Position numbers and translations under genes: made by a program. Under the pieces are notes generated by a model. It did no database searches. It was not told where the DNA came from and saw nothing but the letters and a program-made list of their open reading frames with translations. Of a DNA stretch of 5,732 nucleotides, positions 1 to 5,732 are shown in pieces (positions within the stretch are counted from its first letter, which is position 1; every line of letters starts with the position of its first letter). The DNA is from Clostridia bacterium. GTDB lineage: Bacteria > Bacillota > Clostridia > Christensenellales > Borkfalkiaceae. Where the stretch lies: NCBI GenBank assembly GCA_017501125.1, contig JAFVXN010000111.1, positions 1 to 5,732 on the forward strand, read 5' to 3'.

Positions 1-44
1 CTCCCGTATAATTTTTCTCCACCGTTTACTATATATTTATCCAT
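1..44 (-). CDS. murA: UDP-N-acetylglucosamine 1-carboxyvinyltransferase, N-terminal fragment (runs off the window)
   Basis: Only the first 14 codons are present: ATG at 44-42, reading MDKYIVNGGEKLYG, with the rest beyond the window. The pattern M-[ED]-K-[YL]-I-x-x-GG-x-x-L-x-G is how MurA proteins begin. MurG, the gene more usual after ftsW, starts instead with a glycine-rich GGTGGH-type motif that is not seen here. MurA is the cytoplasmic enzyme that transfers enolpyruvate from PEP to UDP-GlcNAc, the first committed step of peptidoglycan synthesis. The start is fixed by a good ribosome binding site (TAAGGAGT) nine bases upstream. The gene begins 20 nt after the ftsW stop, so it is probably cotranscribed. 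The catalytic Cys and the rest of the fold cannot be checked, and the call rests on a short but characteristic N-terminus. Confidence 0.72.
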   Translation of the reverse strand, partial: MDKYIVNGGEKLYG

Positions 45-52
45 ACAATAAA

Positions 53-60
53 ACTCCTTA
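53..60 (-). promoter_or_regulatory. Ribosome binding site of the murA-like gene
   Basis: On the minus strand this reads TAAGGAGT, a near-perfect Shine-Dalgarno sequence. It lies in the 20-nt gap between the ftsW stop (67-65) and the ATG at 44-42, with about 9 nt between AAGGAG and the ATG. It decides that a new gene starts here although only 44 nt of it are visible. Confidence 0.8.
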
Positions 61-64
61 TGTT

Positions 65-1207
65 CTATCGTATGATTTTTTTGCCCCTTTTGTGCCCCTC
101 ACCTTTCTTTGAAAGGTTGTATAATGCTCCCATCGACGCCATCGTCACTATTAGGGAAGTATTGCCCGAACTAATCAGTGGCAGCGGTATCCCCGTCGGT
201 GGTATTGCGCCGCTGACGACTAATGCGTTGAGGAGGGTTTGTATCCCGTACACGAGCGTTATCCCTGCCGCCGTTAAAAAGGAAAAGAAATCGTTGGCAC
301 CTGCCGCGACCCTAATCCCGCGCCAAATCAAAAACGCCGCAAGCGCGAACAACACTAACACGCCGACGAGCCCCGTTTCTTCGCCTATAATCGCAAGGAT
401 AAAATCACTCTCCGAAAAGGGCAAAAATAAATATTTTTGTCTAGACTTAAAAATCCCCGTACCAAACCAACCTCCACCGCCAAGAGCATACAGCGATTGA
501 ATCAACTGGTATCCCTCTTCTTTAGAGGATGCCCACGGGTCTAAGTAAGCACTCAGTCGCAAAAGGCGATACGGCTCCATAATAATCAAAACGGGCACGA
601 GCAAGAGCGCAGGGATACAAATTATCATAAAGTGCCGCCACTTCATTCCCGCCAAAAACAGCATCACCACCATTAGACACCCGACGCACATAGTCACCGA
701 CATGTTCGGCTCGGCAATGATTAAAAGACAAATCAGCCCACCAGACAAAAGCACTGGCAACACCCCCTTAAAGGTGCGCATGCGCGACATGTCATCGGCA
801 GCATAGGCAGCGGAAAATAGTACGAAGCCGTATTTTGCCAGTTCGCTAGGCTGCAACGTAATAGGGCCTACGCCTATCCATCTCGTCGCACCGTAATTGC
901 TTTTTCCTATACCAGGTACGAATACAAGCGTTAATAGAAGGATAGGAACAAGCAAAATTATCCACCTGATTATCTTCCCTCTCAGTTTTTGTAAATTCAG
1001 CCGACCCATCAAAAGCATAGCAATCGTGCCGATTATGTAGCCTATCAACTGTTTCTTAGCGAAAAAGAAGGCGTCACCATATTGTCGCAGCGCCGAATAA
1101 CTGCTGGCGGAATAGACGAAAAGCACCCCTATCCCGCCGAGCAACGCCGTGACAATCAAGATGCTGATATCCCCTCGTTTACCCTTCTTCTCTATCAGCC
1201 CCTGCAT
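65..1207 (-). CDS. ftsW: Septal peptidoglycan glycosyltransferase FtsW (SEDS family; FtsW/SpoVE type)
   Basis: This 380-residue polytopic membrane protein of the SEDS (FtsW/RodA/SpoVE) family polymerises lipid II into glycan strands at the septum with a class B PBP partner. About ten hydrophobic segments are seen, roughly at 14-33, 51-68, 81-98, 121-137, 148-165, 168-187, 191-210, 271-298, 307-331 and 343-365. Family landmarks are GATRWI (106-111), LQPSELAK (118-125), EPNMS (166-170), the loop GWFGTG...SRQKYLFLP (246-263), SESDFILAIIGEE (265-277) with D268 matching the essential SEDS aspartate, and PPTGIPLPLISSG (336-348). The last motif departs from the family form: SSGNTS replaces the usual SYGG[ST]S. 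The frame is open up to 1408, but ATG 1207 is chosen because the longer N-terminus lies within murD and has no family character. No clear Shine-Dalgarno precedes it, and the 29-nt overlap with murD suggests translational coupling. The position after murD favours FtsW/SpoVE over RodA; a sporulation role (SpoVE) cannot be separated from FtsW by sequence alone. Confidence 0.93.
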   Translation of the reverse strand: MQGLIEKKGKRGDISILIVTALLGGIGVLFVYSASSYSALRQYGDAFFFAKKQLIGYIIGTIAMLLMGRLNLQKLRGKIIRWIILLVPILLLTLVFVPGIGKSNYGATRWIGVGPITLQPSELAKYGFVLFSAAYAADDMSRMRTFKGVLPVLLSGGLICLLIIAEPNMSVTMCVGCLMVVMLFLAGMKWRHFMIICIPALLLVPVLIIMEPYRLLRLSAYLDPWASSKEEGYQLIQSLYALGGGGWFGTGIFKSRQKYLFLPFSESDFILAIIGEETGLVGVLVLFALAAFLIWRGIRVAAGANDFFSFLTAAGITLVYGIQTLLNALVVSGAIPPTGIPLPLISSGNTSLIVTMASMGALYNLSKKGEGHKRGKKIIR

Positions 1208-2603
1208 CTTGGACGATAAGCGCGATCTCTGCCTTTTCGTCCTTTTCCCTTCCTTCTCTTTCCTTTGCAAAGCCGTTGACGATTTCAACAAACCGTTTCC
1301 CCCTTTCTTCATAATCGGTAAACTCGTCAAAACTCGCGCTGGCAGGGCTAAGCAAGACGGTTTCTCCCTCTTTTGCCAACAGCCTCGCAAACTGCACAGC
1401 GCAATCAAAGCCCGTGCAAAGCGTCACGTTTTTCCAGTCGTTTTTCTCTGCGCAATTGATGAGGCGGAAACGATTTTCGCCGTACAATATCGTATGAACG
1501 ACGTTGCTCTTTGCGACCTCGACAAAAACGTCGTCGTAGTCCTGTCCCTTATCTTTGCCACCGAGCAGCAACACCGTATTCGACTTCATACAACGTATCG
1601 CCTTCACCGTCGCGTCTGCGTTCGTTCCCTTTGAATCGTCTACGTAGCGCACGCCGTCGACAACGCCAACTTCCTCAAGACGATGTCTTGCCCCTTTAAA
1701 ATTTTTTAAGGTCCTTGCGATATCCTGATTGTCTATGCCCAACAATTTCCCTACGCATATCGCCGCCAAGGCGTTCTGGATATTATGCCCACCGCCGATT
1801 AGCATCTCGTCTGCGGGCAGAATTTTTTCTTCACCATAACATAAATCCGCGCCGTCAAAATACGCACCGTCTATCTTGGCTCGCATTGAAAAATACACGA
1901 CGCGGGCTTTGGTTTTTTCCGCAAAACCGCTTATCCTTTCGTCGTCGTAATTGAGCACCGCGTATTCCGTCTCCGTCAAATTTTTTAGAAGTTTTGCCTT
2001 GAGAAAAAGGTAATTCTCCATATTGTAATGCCGATTCAAGTGGTCTTGCGTTATATTTAAGACGACCGCAACGTGCGGGCAAAAACTGTTCAACGTCTCC
2101 AACTGAAAACTGGAAATTTCTGCGACGACAAAATGCGGAGGCTCTTGCTCTAAGGCGGATATCAACGGAGTACCGATATTTCCGCAAGCGTAAGATTTTC
2201 GCCCCGACGCGTTGATTATTTCGTTAATCATAGACACCGTCGTCGTTTTTCCGTTCGTCCCCGTCACGGCAACAGAAGGAGCCGTTATGTACCTTGCCGC
2301 CAACTCAGTCTCGCCTATGACCCCCTTCCCCGATCGCCGAAAGGACACCGCAATAGGATGGTCGATCGGAATTCCTGGACTGAGCACTAGCGCGTCGCAA
2401 ATCGTCGCCATTGTCGCCAAATCTTCTTTTTTTACTTCTTTGGCGCCCATTTCTACCAACGCGCGCCGATTTTGCCCAACGACCCCTTCATCCAAATCGT
2501 CATAGACGTAAACCGTAGCGCGATTGCGCAATAAAAAGCGCGCTGCCGCACAGCCTGAGCGCGAAAGCCCCAACACAAAAAACGTCTGTCTTTGTGGTAA
2601 CAT
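1179..2603 (-). CDS. murD: UDP-N-acetylmuramoyl-L-alanine--D-glutamate ligase MurD
   Basis: This 474-residue cytoplasmic Mur ligase adds D-glutamate to UDP-MurNAc-L-Ala with ATP. The N-terminal Rossmann-like UDP-binding domain (about 1-105) contains LGLSRSG (11-17) and SPGIP (75-79). The central ATPase domain has the P-loop GTNGKTT (115-121), GNIGTPL (141-147), EISSFQLE (162-169), NITQDHLNRH (183-192) and K202, the likely carbamylated lysine, followed by GGHNIQNALAA (271-281). The C-terminal domain has DDSKGTNADAT (322-332), LLGGKDKG (346-353) and LSPASASFDEF (418-428), then the final YEERGKRF. These motifs are those of MurD rather than MurC, MurE or MurF. After residue about 446 there is a charged tail of about 28 residues, rich in E, K, R and D, longer than I expect for the family; its end overlaps the start of ftsW by 29 nt. 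The start ATG has a very strong Shine-Dalgarno that overlaps the mraY stop, so the two are likely cotranslated. Confidence 0.97.
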   Translation of the reverse strand: MLPQRQTFFVLGLSRSGCAAARFLLRNRATVYVYDDLDEGVVGQNRRALVEMGAKEVKKEDLATMATICDALVLSPGIPIDHPIAVSFRRSGKGVIGETELAARYITAPSVAVTGTNGKTTTVSMINEIINASGRKSYACGNIGTPLISALEQEPPHFVVAEISSFQLETLNSFCPHVAVVLNITQDHLNRHYNMENYLFLKAKLLKNLTETEYAVLNYDDERISGFAEKTKARVVYFSMRAKIDGAYFDGADLCYGEEKILPADEMLIGGGHNIQNALAAICVGKLLGIDNQDIARTLKNFKGARHRLEEVGVVDGVRYVDDSKGTNADATVKAIRCMKSNTVLLLGGKDKGQDYDDVFVEVAKSNVVHTILYGENRFRLINCAEKNDWKNVTLCTGFDCAVQFARLLAKEGETVLLSPASASFDEFTDYEERGKRFVEIVNGFAKEREGREKDEKAEIALIVQDAGADREEG

Positions 2604-2606
2604 ATT

Positions 2607-2614
2607 CCCTCCTT
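2607..2614 (-). promoter_or_regulatory. Strong murD ribosome binding site overlapping the mraY stop codon
   Basis: The minus strand reads AAGGAGGG, with AAGGAGG ending 4 nt before the murD ATG (2603-2601). The two leading A's are the last two bases of the mraY TAA stop (2615-2613). Ribosomes finishing mraY therefore arrive on the murD initiation site, which fixes this ATG as the start and suggests coupling. Confidence 0.85.
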
Positions 2615-3566
2615 ATACTACAAAAATAATACAAAGCAAGCCTATCGCCGCAGTAATTGCCGCGTACGCAAAGGCTATTTTGCTCTCGCTGAATCCTTTT
2701 TGCTGAAAATGATGATGAATAGGCGCCATCAAGAACACCCTCTTGCCTCCCGTCGCCTTATAATATATGACCTGCACGATTACAGATATGATTGACGTCA
2801 CGAACATCGCGCCTATCACTGCAATATACAGCGCGTTGCCACTAAAAGCGCCTATGCACGCCGCAAAGCCACCTAAAGCCAGCGACCCCGTATCACCCAT
2901 AAATACCGACGCACGTGAAATATTAAAAAGCAGGTATGCGCAAAGTGCGCCTGTCAGGCAAAAACTTAAAGTTTCTAACCCGTCTTTTTTTCCCTGCAAG
3001 CACAACAAAATCCCAAAAAATAGAAAAAATACAGCAGACACGCCTGCCGCCAACCCATCTAATCCGTCCGTTAAATTAACGGCGTTAACCGTCCCTAAAA
3101 AAACGAACACAATCAACGGAAACATCCAAAATCCTACGTTGAATTGATAGCCAAAAAAAGGGATATTAAGAGAAGTTTTTCCTTCTTTTATGCAATAGCC
3201 GCCCGCAATCAACGCAACCAAAAACTGAAAAAGAAATTTTTGCCACGCTTTAAGCCCTAAATTCTCCCCTTTTTTCCTTTTTATTAAGTCGTCTAGGACG
3301 CCCACGAACATATAGGATACCCCCACGACGATTGCGACGAGCAAATCTCTCGTTATTCCATCCGAAAATATCAGCGACGATACCGTTGCCGCCACGATAA
3401 AAGCGATACCGCCCATCGTTGGAGTTCCCGTCTTGCCCTTGTGCTCTTTTACGCACTCGTGAATGTTTTGCCCTGCCTTTAGTTTCTTTAAAAGAGGGAT
3501 AAGTGCCAGGCAGGTAAGCATTGAAAGCAAAAATGCAATCAATCCAGCCAACAAATACACCTTCAT
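2613..3566 (-). CDS. mraY: Phospho-N-acetylmuramoyl-pentapeptide-transferase MraY
   Basis: This 317-residue integral membrane enzyme, close to the usual length of about 320, transfers phospho-MurNAc-pentapeptide from UDP to undecaprenyl phosphate, giving lipid I. About ten hydrophobic helices are visible, near 4-26, 50-69, 74-95, 111-123, 146-162, 172-190, 200-215, 225-240, 243-268 and 297-317. All signature motifs are intact: GTPTMGGIAF (47-56), the DD pair D92/D93 in VLDDLIK (90-96), NAVNLTDGLDGLA (161-173) with the conserved aspartates 167 and 170, FMGDTGSLALGG (222-233) with D225, and the cytoplasmic APIHHHFQQKG (281-291). The HHH motif separates MraY from WecA/TagO-type relatives. The gene starts 22 nt after murE, with an AAAAGGA ribosome site at 3583-3577. 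It ends 9 nt before murD, with its stop inside the murD Shine-Dalgarno. No murF lies between murE and this gene. Nothing looks broken. Confidence 0.98.
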   Translation of the reverse strand: MKVYLLAGLIAFLLSMLTCLALIPLLKKLKAGQNIHECVKEHKGKTGTPTMGGIAFIVAATVSSLIFSDGITRDLLVAIVVGVSYMFVGVLDDLIKRKKGENLGLKAWQKFLFQFLVALIAGGYCIKEGKTSLNIPFFGYQFNVGFWMFPLIVFVFLGTVNAVNLTDGLDGLAAGVSAVFFLFFGILLCLQGKKDGLETLSFCLTGALCAYLLFNISRASVFMGDTGSLALGGFAACIGAFSGNALYIAVIGAMFVTSIISVIVQVIYYKATGGKRVFLMAPIHHHFQQKGFSESKIAFAYAAITAAIGLLCIIFVV

Positions 3567-3588
3567 CTTTCCGTCTTCCTTTTAATTA

Positions 3589-5049
3589 TTACTGCTCTTT
3601 CGATATAATTTTTCTCAATATATCTTTATCGTTAAAAGGATATTTTATACCCATAATTTCCTGCGTATCTTCGCCGCCTTTTCCAGCCAATATTAAGGCG
3701 TCGCCGTCACCTATCACCCCCAAAGCATACTCAATCGCCTTCTCCCTATCGGGGACGATAACGTAATCACGAGAAATCGCCCTATACCCCTTCTCAATCT
3801 CCGTGATGATATCCAGCGGATCTTCGTATCTAGGATTATCCGACGTCAACACACAAAAATTCGCCTCGCCTGCCGCGATCCTTCCCATCTCTTGCCTCTT
3901 TGATTTATCACGATTACCGCCGCAACCAAATACGCATACAAGCCTACCGCGCAGGTATTTTCGTAGGGTCGACAACGAATTTTTTAACCCGTCTGGCGTA
4001 TGAGCAAAATCGACGAAAATCGGTGCGCCGTTATATTCCGCTACGCGTTCCAACCGACCGTTAACGTTATCGACCTCTTTTAGCCCACAGGCAATCGTAG
4101 CCAAATTCACCCCCAACTTATAGGCGCACGCCGATGCCGCTAAGGCGTTGTAGATATTGTGTTTGCCTATCAATTTCAAGGAAACCCTACACAGATCGTC
4201 ATCCAAATTCATCATAAATCGCTGCGAATAAATATCCTCGCCCGTCAACACGGCAAAGCAATCCGCAGGCGTGTCTAAGCCGTAAGAAACCACGCCTCTT
4301 GCCCCTCGCATAGCAATAATCTCCCGCCCACAATCGTCGTCTGCATTGACGACTGCAAGTGGCGTCCTTCCCAAGGAAAACAGCGAAGTCTTTGCTTGCT
4401 TGTAAGTCTGCATATCCGCAAAAAAATCCAAATGATCTTGCGTTAAATTGGTAAAAATACAGGCATCGTATCGGATACCTGCGTCCTTCTTGTAAAATAA
4501 CGCGTGTGCTGACACTTCCTCTACGACGTATTCCACCCCACAAGCCAGCATATCTGCATAGAACTTATGCATTTCGATAGGATCTGGCGTCGTCATATCC
4601 GTCAGCACTCTCTTTTGTCCATAGCAAACGCCTAACGTACCTACTACCGCCACGTTTTTGCCCGCACGGCGCAAAATAGAGGATAGAAGATGTGCCGTCG
4701 TCGTCTTTCCGTTGGTGCCCGTAATCCCGATAATCTTCAACCGCCGAGCAGGGTTCCCGTAAAAAGTCGACGACAAACACGCCATCGCCTCGCGCGTATC
4801 TTTCACCAAGACTTGTGGCACTTTTATCGGTAATTCTCTCTCTACGACCAAGGCGACTGCGCCACTTTGCACCGCTTCTAAAGCATAATTATGCCCGTCC
4901 GTTTTTCCTCCTGTAAGACAAATAAAAAGACTCGAATTCCGTACAAACCGGCTATCGTGAAAGATACCGCTAATTTCCCTATCAAAATCTTTCCCCTGAA
5001 AGATAACCGTCGCGTCCACTAGCCCTTCTAACATCTTTGACAATCGCAT
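3589..5049 (-). CDS. murE: UDP-N-acetylmuramoyl-L-alanyl-D-glutamate--2,6-diaminopimelate ligase MurE
   Basis: This 486-residue cytoplasmic Mur ligase adds the third stem-peptide residue. The N-terminal UDP-binding domain has GIFHDSR (28-34) and LFICLTGGKTDGH (41-53). The ATPase domain has the P-loop GTNGKTT (111-117), GTLG (137-140), TTPDP (153-157), EVSAHAL (178-184), FTNLTQDHLDF (199-209), K220 as the likely carbamylated lysine, and IGKHNIYNALAA (294-305). The C-terminal domain has VDFAHTPDGL (346-355), FGCGGNRDKSKR (374-385), SDNPRYEDP (403-411) and AGKGGED (455-461). DNPR (404-407) is the known marker of meso-DAP specificity, whereas L-Lys enzymes such as S. aureus MurE have DNPA. Both small-residue and acidic contacts of the GKGxE motif (G456, E460) are kept, but the usual His is Gly459. 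The ATG at 5049-5047 is preceded by AGAGGT with a 5-nt spacer. It appears to be the first gene of the operon, following a terminator. Confidence 0.97.
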   Translation of the reverse strand: MRLSKMLEGLVDATVIFQGKDFDREISGIFHDSRFVRNSSLFICLTGGKTDGHNYALEAVQSGAVALVVERELPIKVPQVLVKDTREAMACLSSTFYGNPARRLKIIGITGTNGKTTTAHLLSSILRRAGKNVAVVGTLGVCYGQKRVLTDMTTPDPIEMHKFYADMLACGVEYVVEEVSAHALFYKKDAGIRYDACIFTNLTQDHLDFFADMQTYKQAKTSLFSLGRTPLAVVNADDDCGREIIAMRGARGVVSYGLDTPADCFAVLTGEDIYSQRFMMNLDDDLCRVSLKLIGKHNIYNALAASACAYKLGVNLATIACGLKEVDNVNGRLERVAEYNGAPIFVDFAHTPDGLKNSLSTLRKYLRGRLVCVFGCGGNRDKSKRQEMGRIAAGEANFCVLTSDNPRYEDPLDIITEIEKGYRAISRDYVIVPDREKAIEYALGVIGDGDALILAGKGGEDTQEIMGIKYPFNDKDILRKIISKEQ

Positions 5050-5054
5050 ATTTT

Positions 5055-5060
5055 ACCTCT
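5055..5060 (-). promoter_or_regulatory. Ribosome binding site of murE
   Basis: The minus strand reads AGAGGT, with GAGGT matching the anti-Shine-Dalgarno and a 5-nt A/T spacer before the ATG at 5049. It supports this start over any internal Met. Confidence 0.7.
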
Positions 5061-5074
5061 GGCGCTTTTACTTT

Positions 5075-5105
5075 AATCTATTCAACCACCGCTTTCACTA
5101 TGCAA
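5075..5105 (-). promoter_or_regulatory. Weak candidate sigma-A type promoter for the murE-mraY-murD-ftsW operon
   Basis: In the gap between the upstream terminator and murE, the minus strand shows TTGCAT (5105-5100) as a possible -35 and TAGATT (5080-5075) as a possible -10. The spacer is 19 nt, longer than the ideal 17. Both boxes are imperfect (about 4 of 6 each). A promoter is expected here because a terminator sits just upstream, but this exact placement is inference. Confidence 0.3.
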
Positions 5106-5109
5106 GCAT

Positions 5110-5143
5110 AAAAAAAGAAGACGATTTAATCGTCTTCTTTTTT
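5110..5143 (-). terminator. Rho-independent terminator of the GH20-like gene (symmetrical, possibly bidirectional)
   Basis: The inverted repeat GAAGACGAT (5117-5125) / ATCGTCTTC (5129-5137) has a 3-nt loop and is flanked by A6 (5111-5116) and T6 (5138-5143), which can extend the stem to 15 bp. On the minus strand the hairpin is followed by a run of seven T's (5116-5110), as expected for termination of the upstream gene, whose TAA stop (5144-5142) lies 4 nt before the 9-bp core. The T-run on the other strand would also allow termination of plus-strand transcripts. It separates the glycosidase gene from the murE operon. Confidence 0.88.
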
Positions 5144-5732
5144 ACGGTACGTTGACCGAAAATATCGTTGTGTATGCGCTGCAAGTTATCCCTGCCCAGC
5201 CTGCATGCCCCAAAGGATGACTTATTTCTTCGTTTAATTCTGCTATCGTGTCGATTTTCCCTTCCGCGTATTGCAAAAGTCTCTTTTGACAATGTTCTAT
5301 TCTTCTCAAAAGTCCACCGATTCTCGCATCTTGCACGTCAAAGCCTTGCGGACGTTTTTCGTGCATCCAAAGACTTTCGTGCGCCTCGTAAAACGCCTCT
5401 AAACGGAGCAATAACTGCGCATAGTCTTCTCGTGCAAGTTTTGCAATCTCTGCCTTATTTGCCCCTTTATACACCCTTCTCGTCTTTAATCCTAACTCAA
5501 ACTTAATCTCGAGGACGTCACAAAGGGTACGAACCATCTTAAAATGCTTACCCCAGATAGGGTGAGACTCTCCTTCCGCCAACTTCTTAGACAGAGAGGC
5601 ATAGTAAGGTTGCGCCGTATTTTCCTTTACTATATAATCGAAAACGCCAGCAAAAACGTCGCAATAGAGTTGCACTTTTGAAGGATTGAAAGTATCGACG
5701 TCTTCCGTAGAGTAGATTTTGTCTGGCTTTTC
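5142..5732 (-). CDS. Probable GH20-type beta-N-acetylhexosaminidase, C-terminal fragment (5' end outside the window)
   Basis: The frame is open from the window edge to a TAA at 5144-5142, giving 196 residues of a longer protein. A GTG at 5675 is possible as a start but unlikely, because coding continues upstream of it without a stop and no ribosome site is seen. The fragment is soluble and mainly helical in character. It contains DVLEIKFELGLKTR (about 72-85), ESLWMHEKRPQGFDVQDARIGG (about 119-140, around W122 and the DVQD stretch) and a helix with CQKRL, ending in FSVNVP. The pattern LW-x-x-[EN]-[NK]-[KR]-P-x-GF-[DE]-VQD-x-R-[IL]-GGL is, from memory, typical of the C-terminal helical part of Bacillota GH20 enzymes that remove terminal beta-GlcNAc/GalNAc from glycans. 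The catalytic Asp-Glu pair would lie upstream, outside the window, so activity cannot be judged. The gene has its own terminator and is probably not part of the mur operon. The alternative is an uncharacterised protein sharing only this domain. Confidence 0.62.
   Translation of the reverse strand, partial: EKPDKIYSTEDVDTFNPSKVQLYCDVFAGVFDYIVKENTAQPYYASLSKKLAEGESHPIWGKHFKMVRTLCDVLEIKFELGLKTRRVYKGANKAEIAKLAREDYAQLLLRLEAFYEAHESLWMHEKRPQGFDVQDARIGGLLRRIEHCQKRLLQYAEGKIDTIAELNEEISHPLGHAGWAGITCSAYTTIFSVNVP

Noticed and set aside
60..500. Plus-strand open frame of 146 codons opposite ftsW
   Set aside because: It is the antisense shadow of a well conserved membrane protein gene, with no ribosome site or recognisable domain. 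The same applies to the plus-strand frames at 1149-1634, 2767-3147 and 5168-5506.
1208..1408. Upstream extension of the ftsW frame to a Met codon at 1408, adding 67 residues
   Set aside because: The added part lies wholly inside murD, is basic and non-hydrophobic, and does not resemble an FtsW N-terminus. ATG 1207 gives a normal 380-residue protein.
2230..2270. Similar GTCGTC-rich stretches in murD (near 2237-2270) and murE (near 4694-4730), looking like a dispersed repeat
   Set aside because: Both encode the shared P-loop GTNGKTT of the Mur ligase family, so the likeness comes from protein homology and not from a mobile or regulatory repeat.
5050..5109. Possible riboswitch or T-box leader before murE
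   Set aside because: Only about 60 nt lie between the terminator and the murE start, with no stem-loop or conserved leader motif visible, which is too short for known leaders of that kind.
5142..5675. Reading the GH20-like frame as a complete gene from the GTG at 5675
   Set aside because: The frame stays open to the window edge and its upstream codons are sensible. No ribosome site precedes the GTG, and a free-standing C-terminal region would be unusual.

Overview
The window carries a minus-strand peptidoglycan precursor and division gene cluster (part of a dcw cluster). It most likely comes from a Bacillota (Firmicutes, clostridia-like) bacterium. The support for that is strong AGGAGG-type ribosome binding sites, moderate base composition, a gene order related to the Bacillus murE-mraY-murD-spoVE block, and a MurE carrying the meso-diaminopimelate signature DNPR. 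Genus or species cannot be named from the sequence.

The layout is given in the direction of transcription, from high to low coordinates. Positions 5732-5142 hold the 3' part of a gene whose product resembles the C-terminal region of GH20 beta-N-acetylhexosaminidases. Its stop codon runs into a rho-independent terminator (5110-5143). A short intergenic stretch (5050-5109) follows, with a weak candidate promoter. Then come murE (5049-3589), mraY (3566-2613), murD (2603-1179) and ftsW (1207-65). The window ends in the first 14 codons of a gene whose start reads like MurA (44-1). Gaps are 22 nt (murE-mraY), 9 nt (mraY-murD) and 20 nt (ftsW-murA), and murD overlaps ftsW by 29 nt, so this looks like one operon.

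The products act in one pathway. MurA commits UDP-GlcNAc to UDP-MurNAc synthesis. MurD adds D-Glu and MurE adds meso-DAP to the UDP-MurNAc peptide. MraY transfers the finished phospho-MurNAc-pentapeptide to undecaprenyl phosphate (lipid I). FtsW polymerises lipid II at the septum. Two genes often found inside this block are missing here: murF between murE and mraY, and murG after ftsW. The ftsL/pbpB genes that often precede murE are also absent, because a terminator and an unrelated glycosidase lie there.

Every stretch longer than 100 nt is accounted for by these genes. I see no mobile element, CRISPR array, tRNA, rRNA or clearly new system. The points worth a second look are the rearranged gene order, the murD-ftsW overlap with a charged MurD tail, and altered signature motifs in FtsW.
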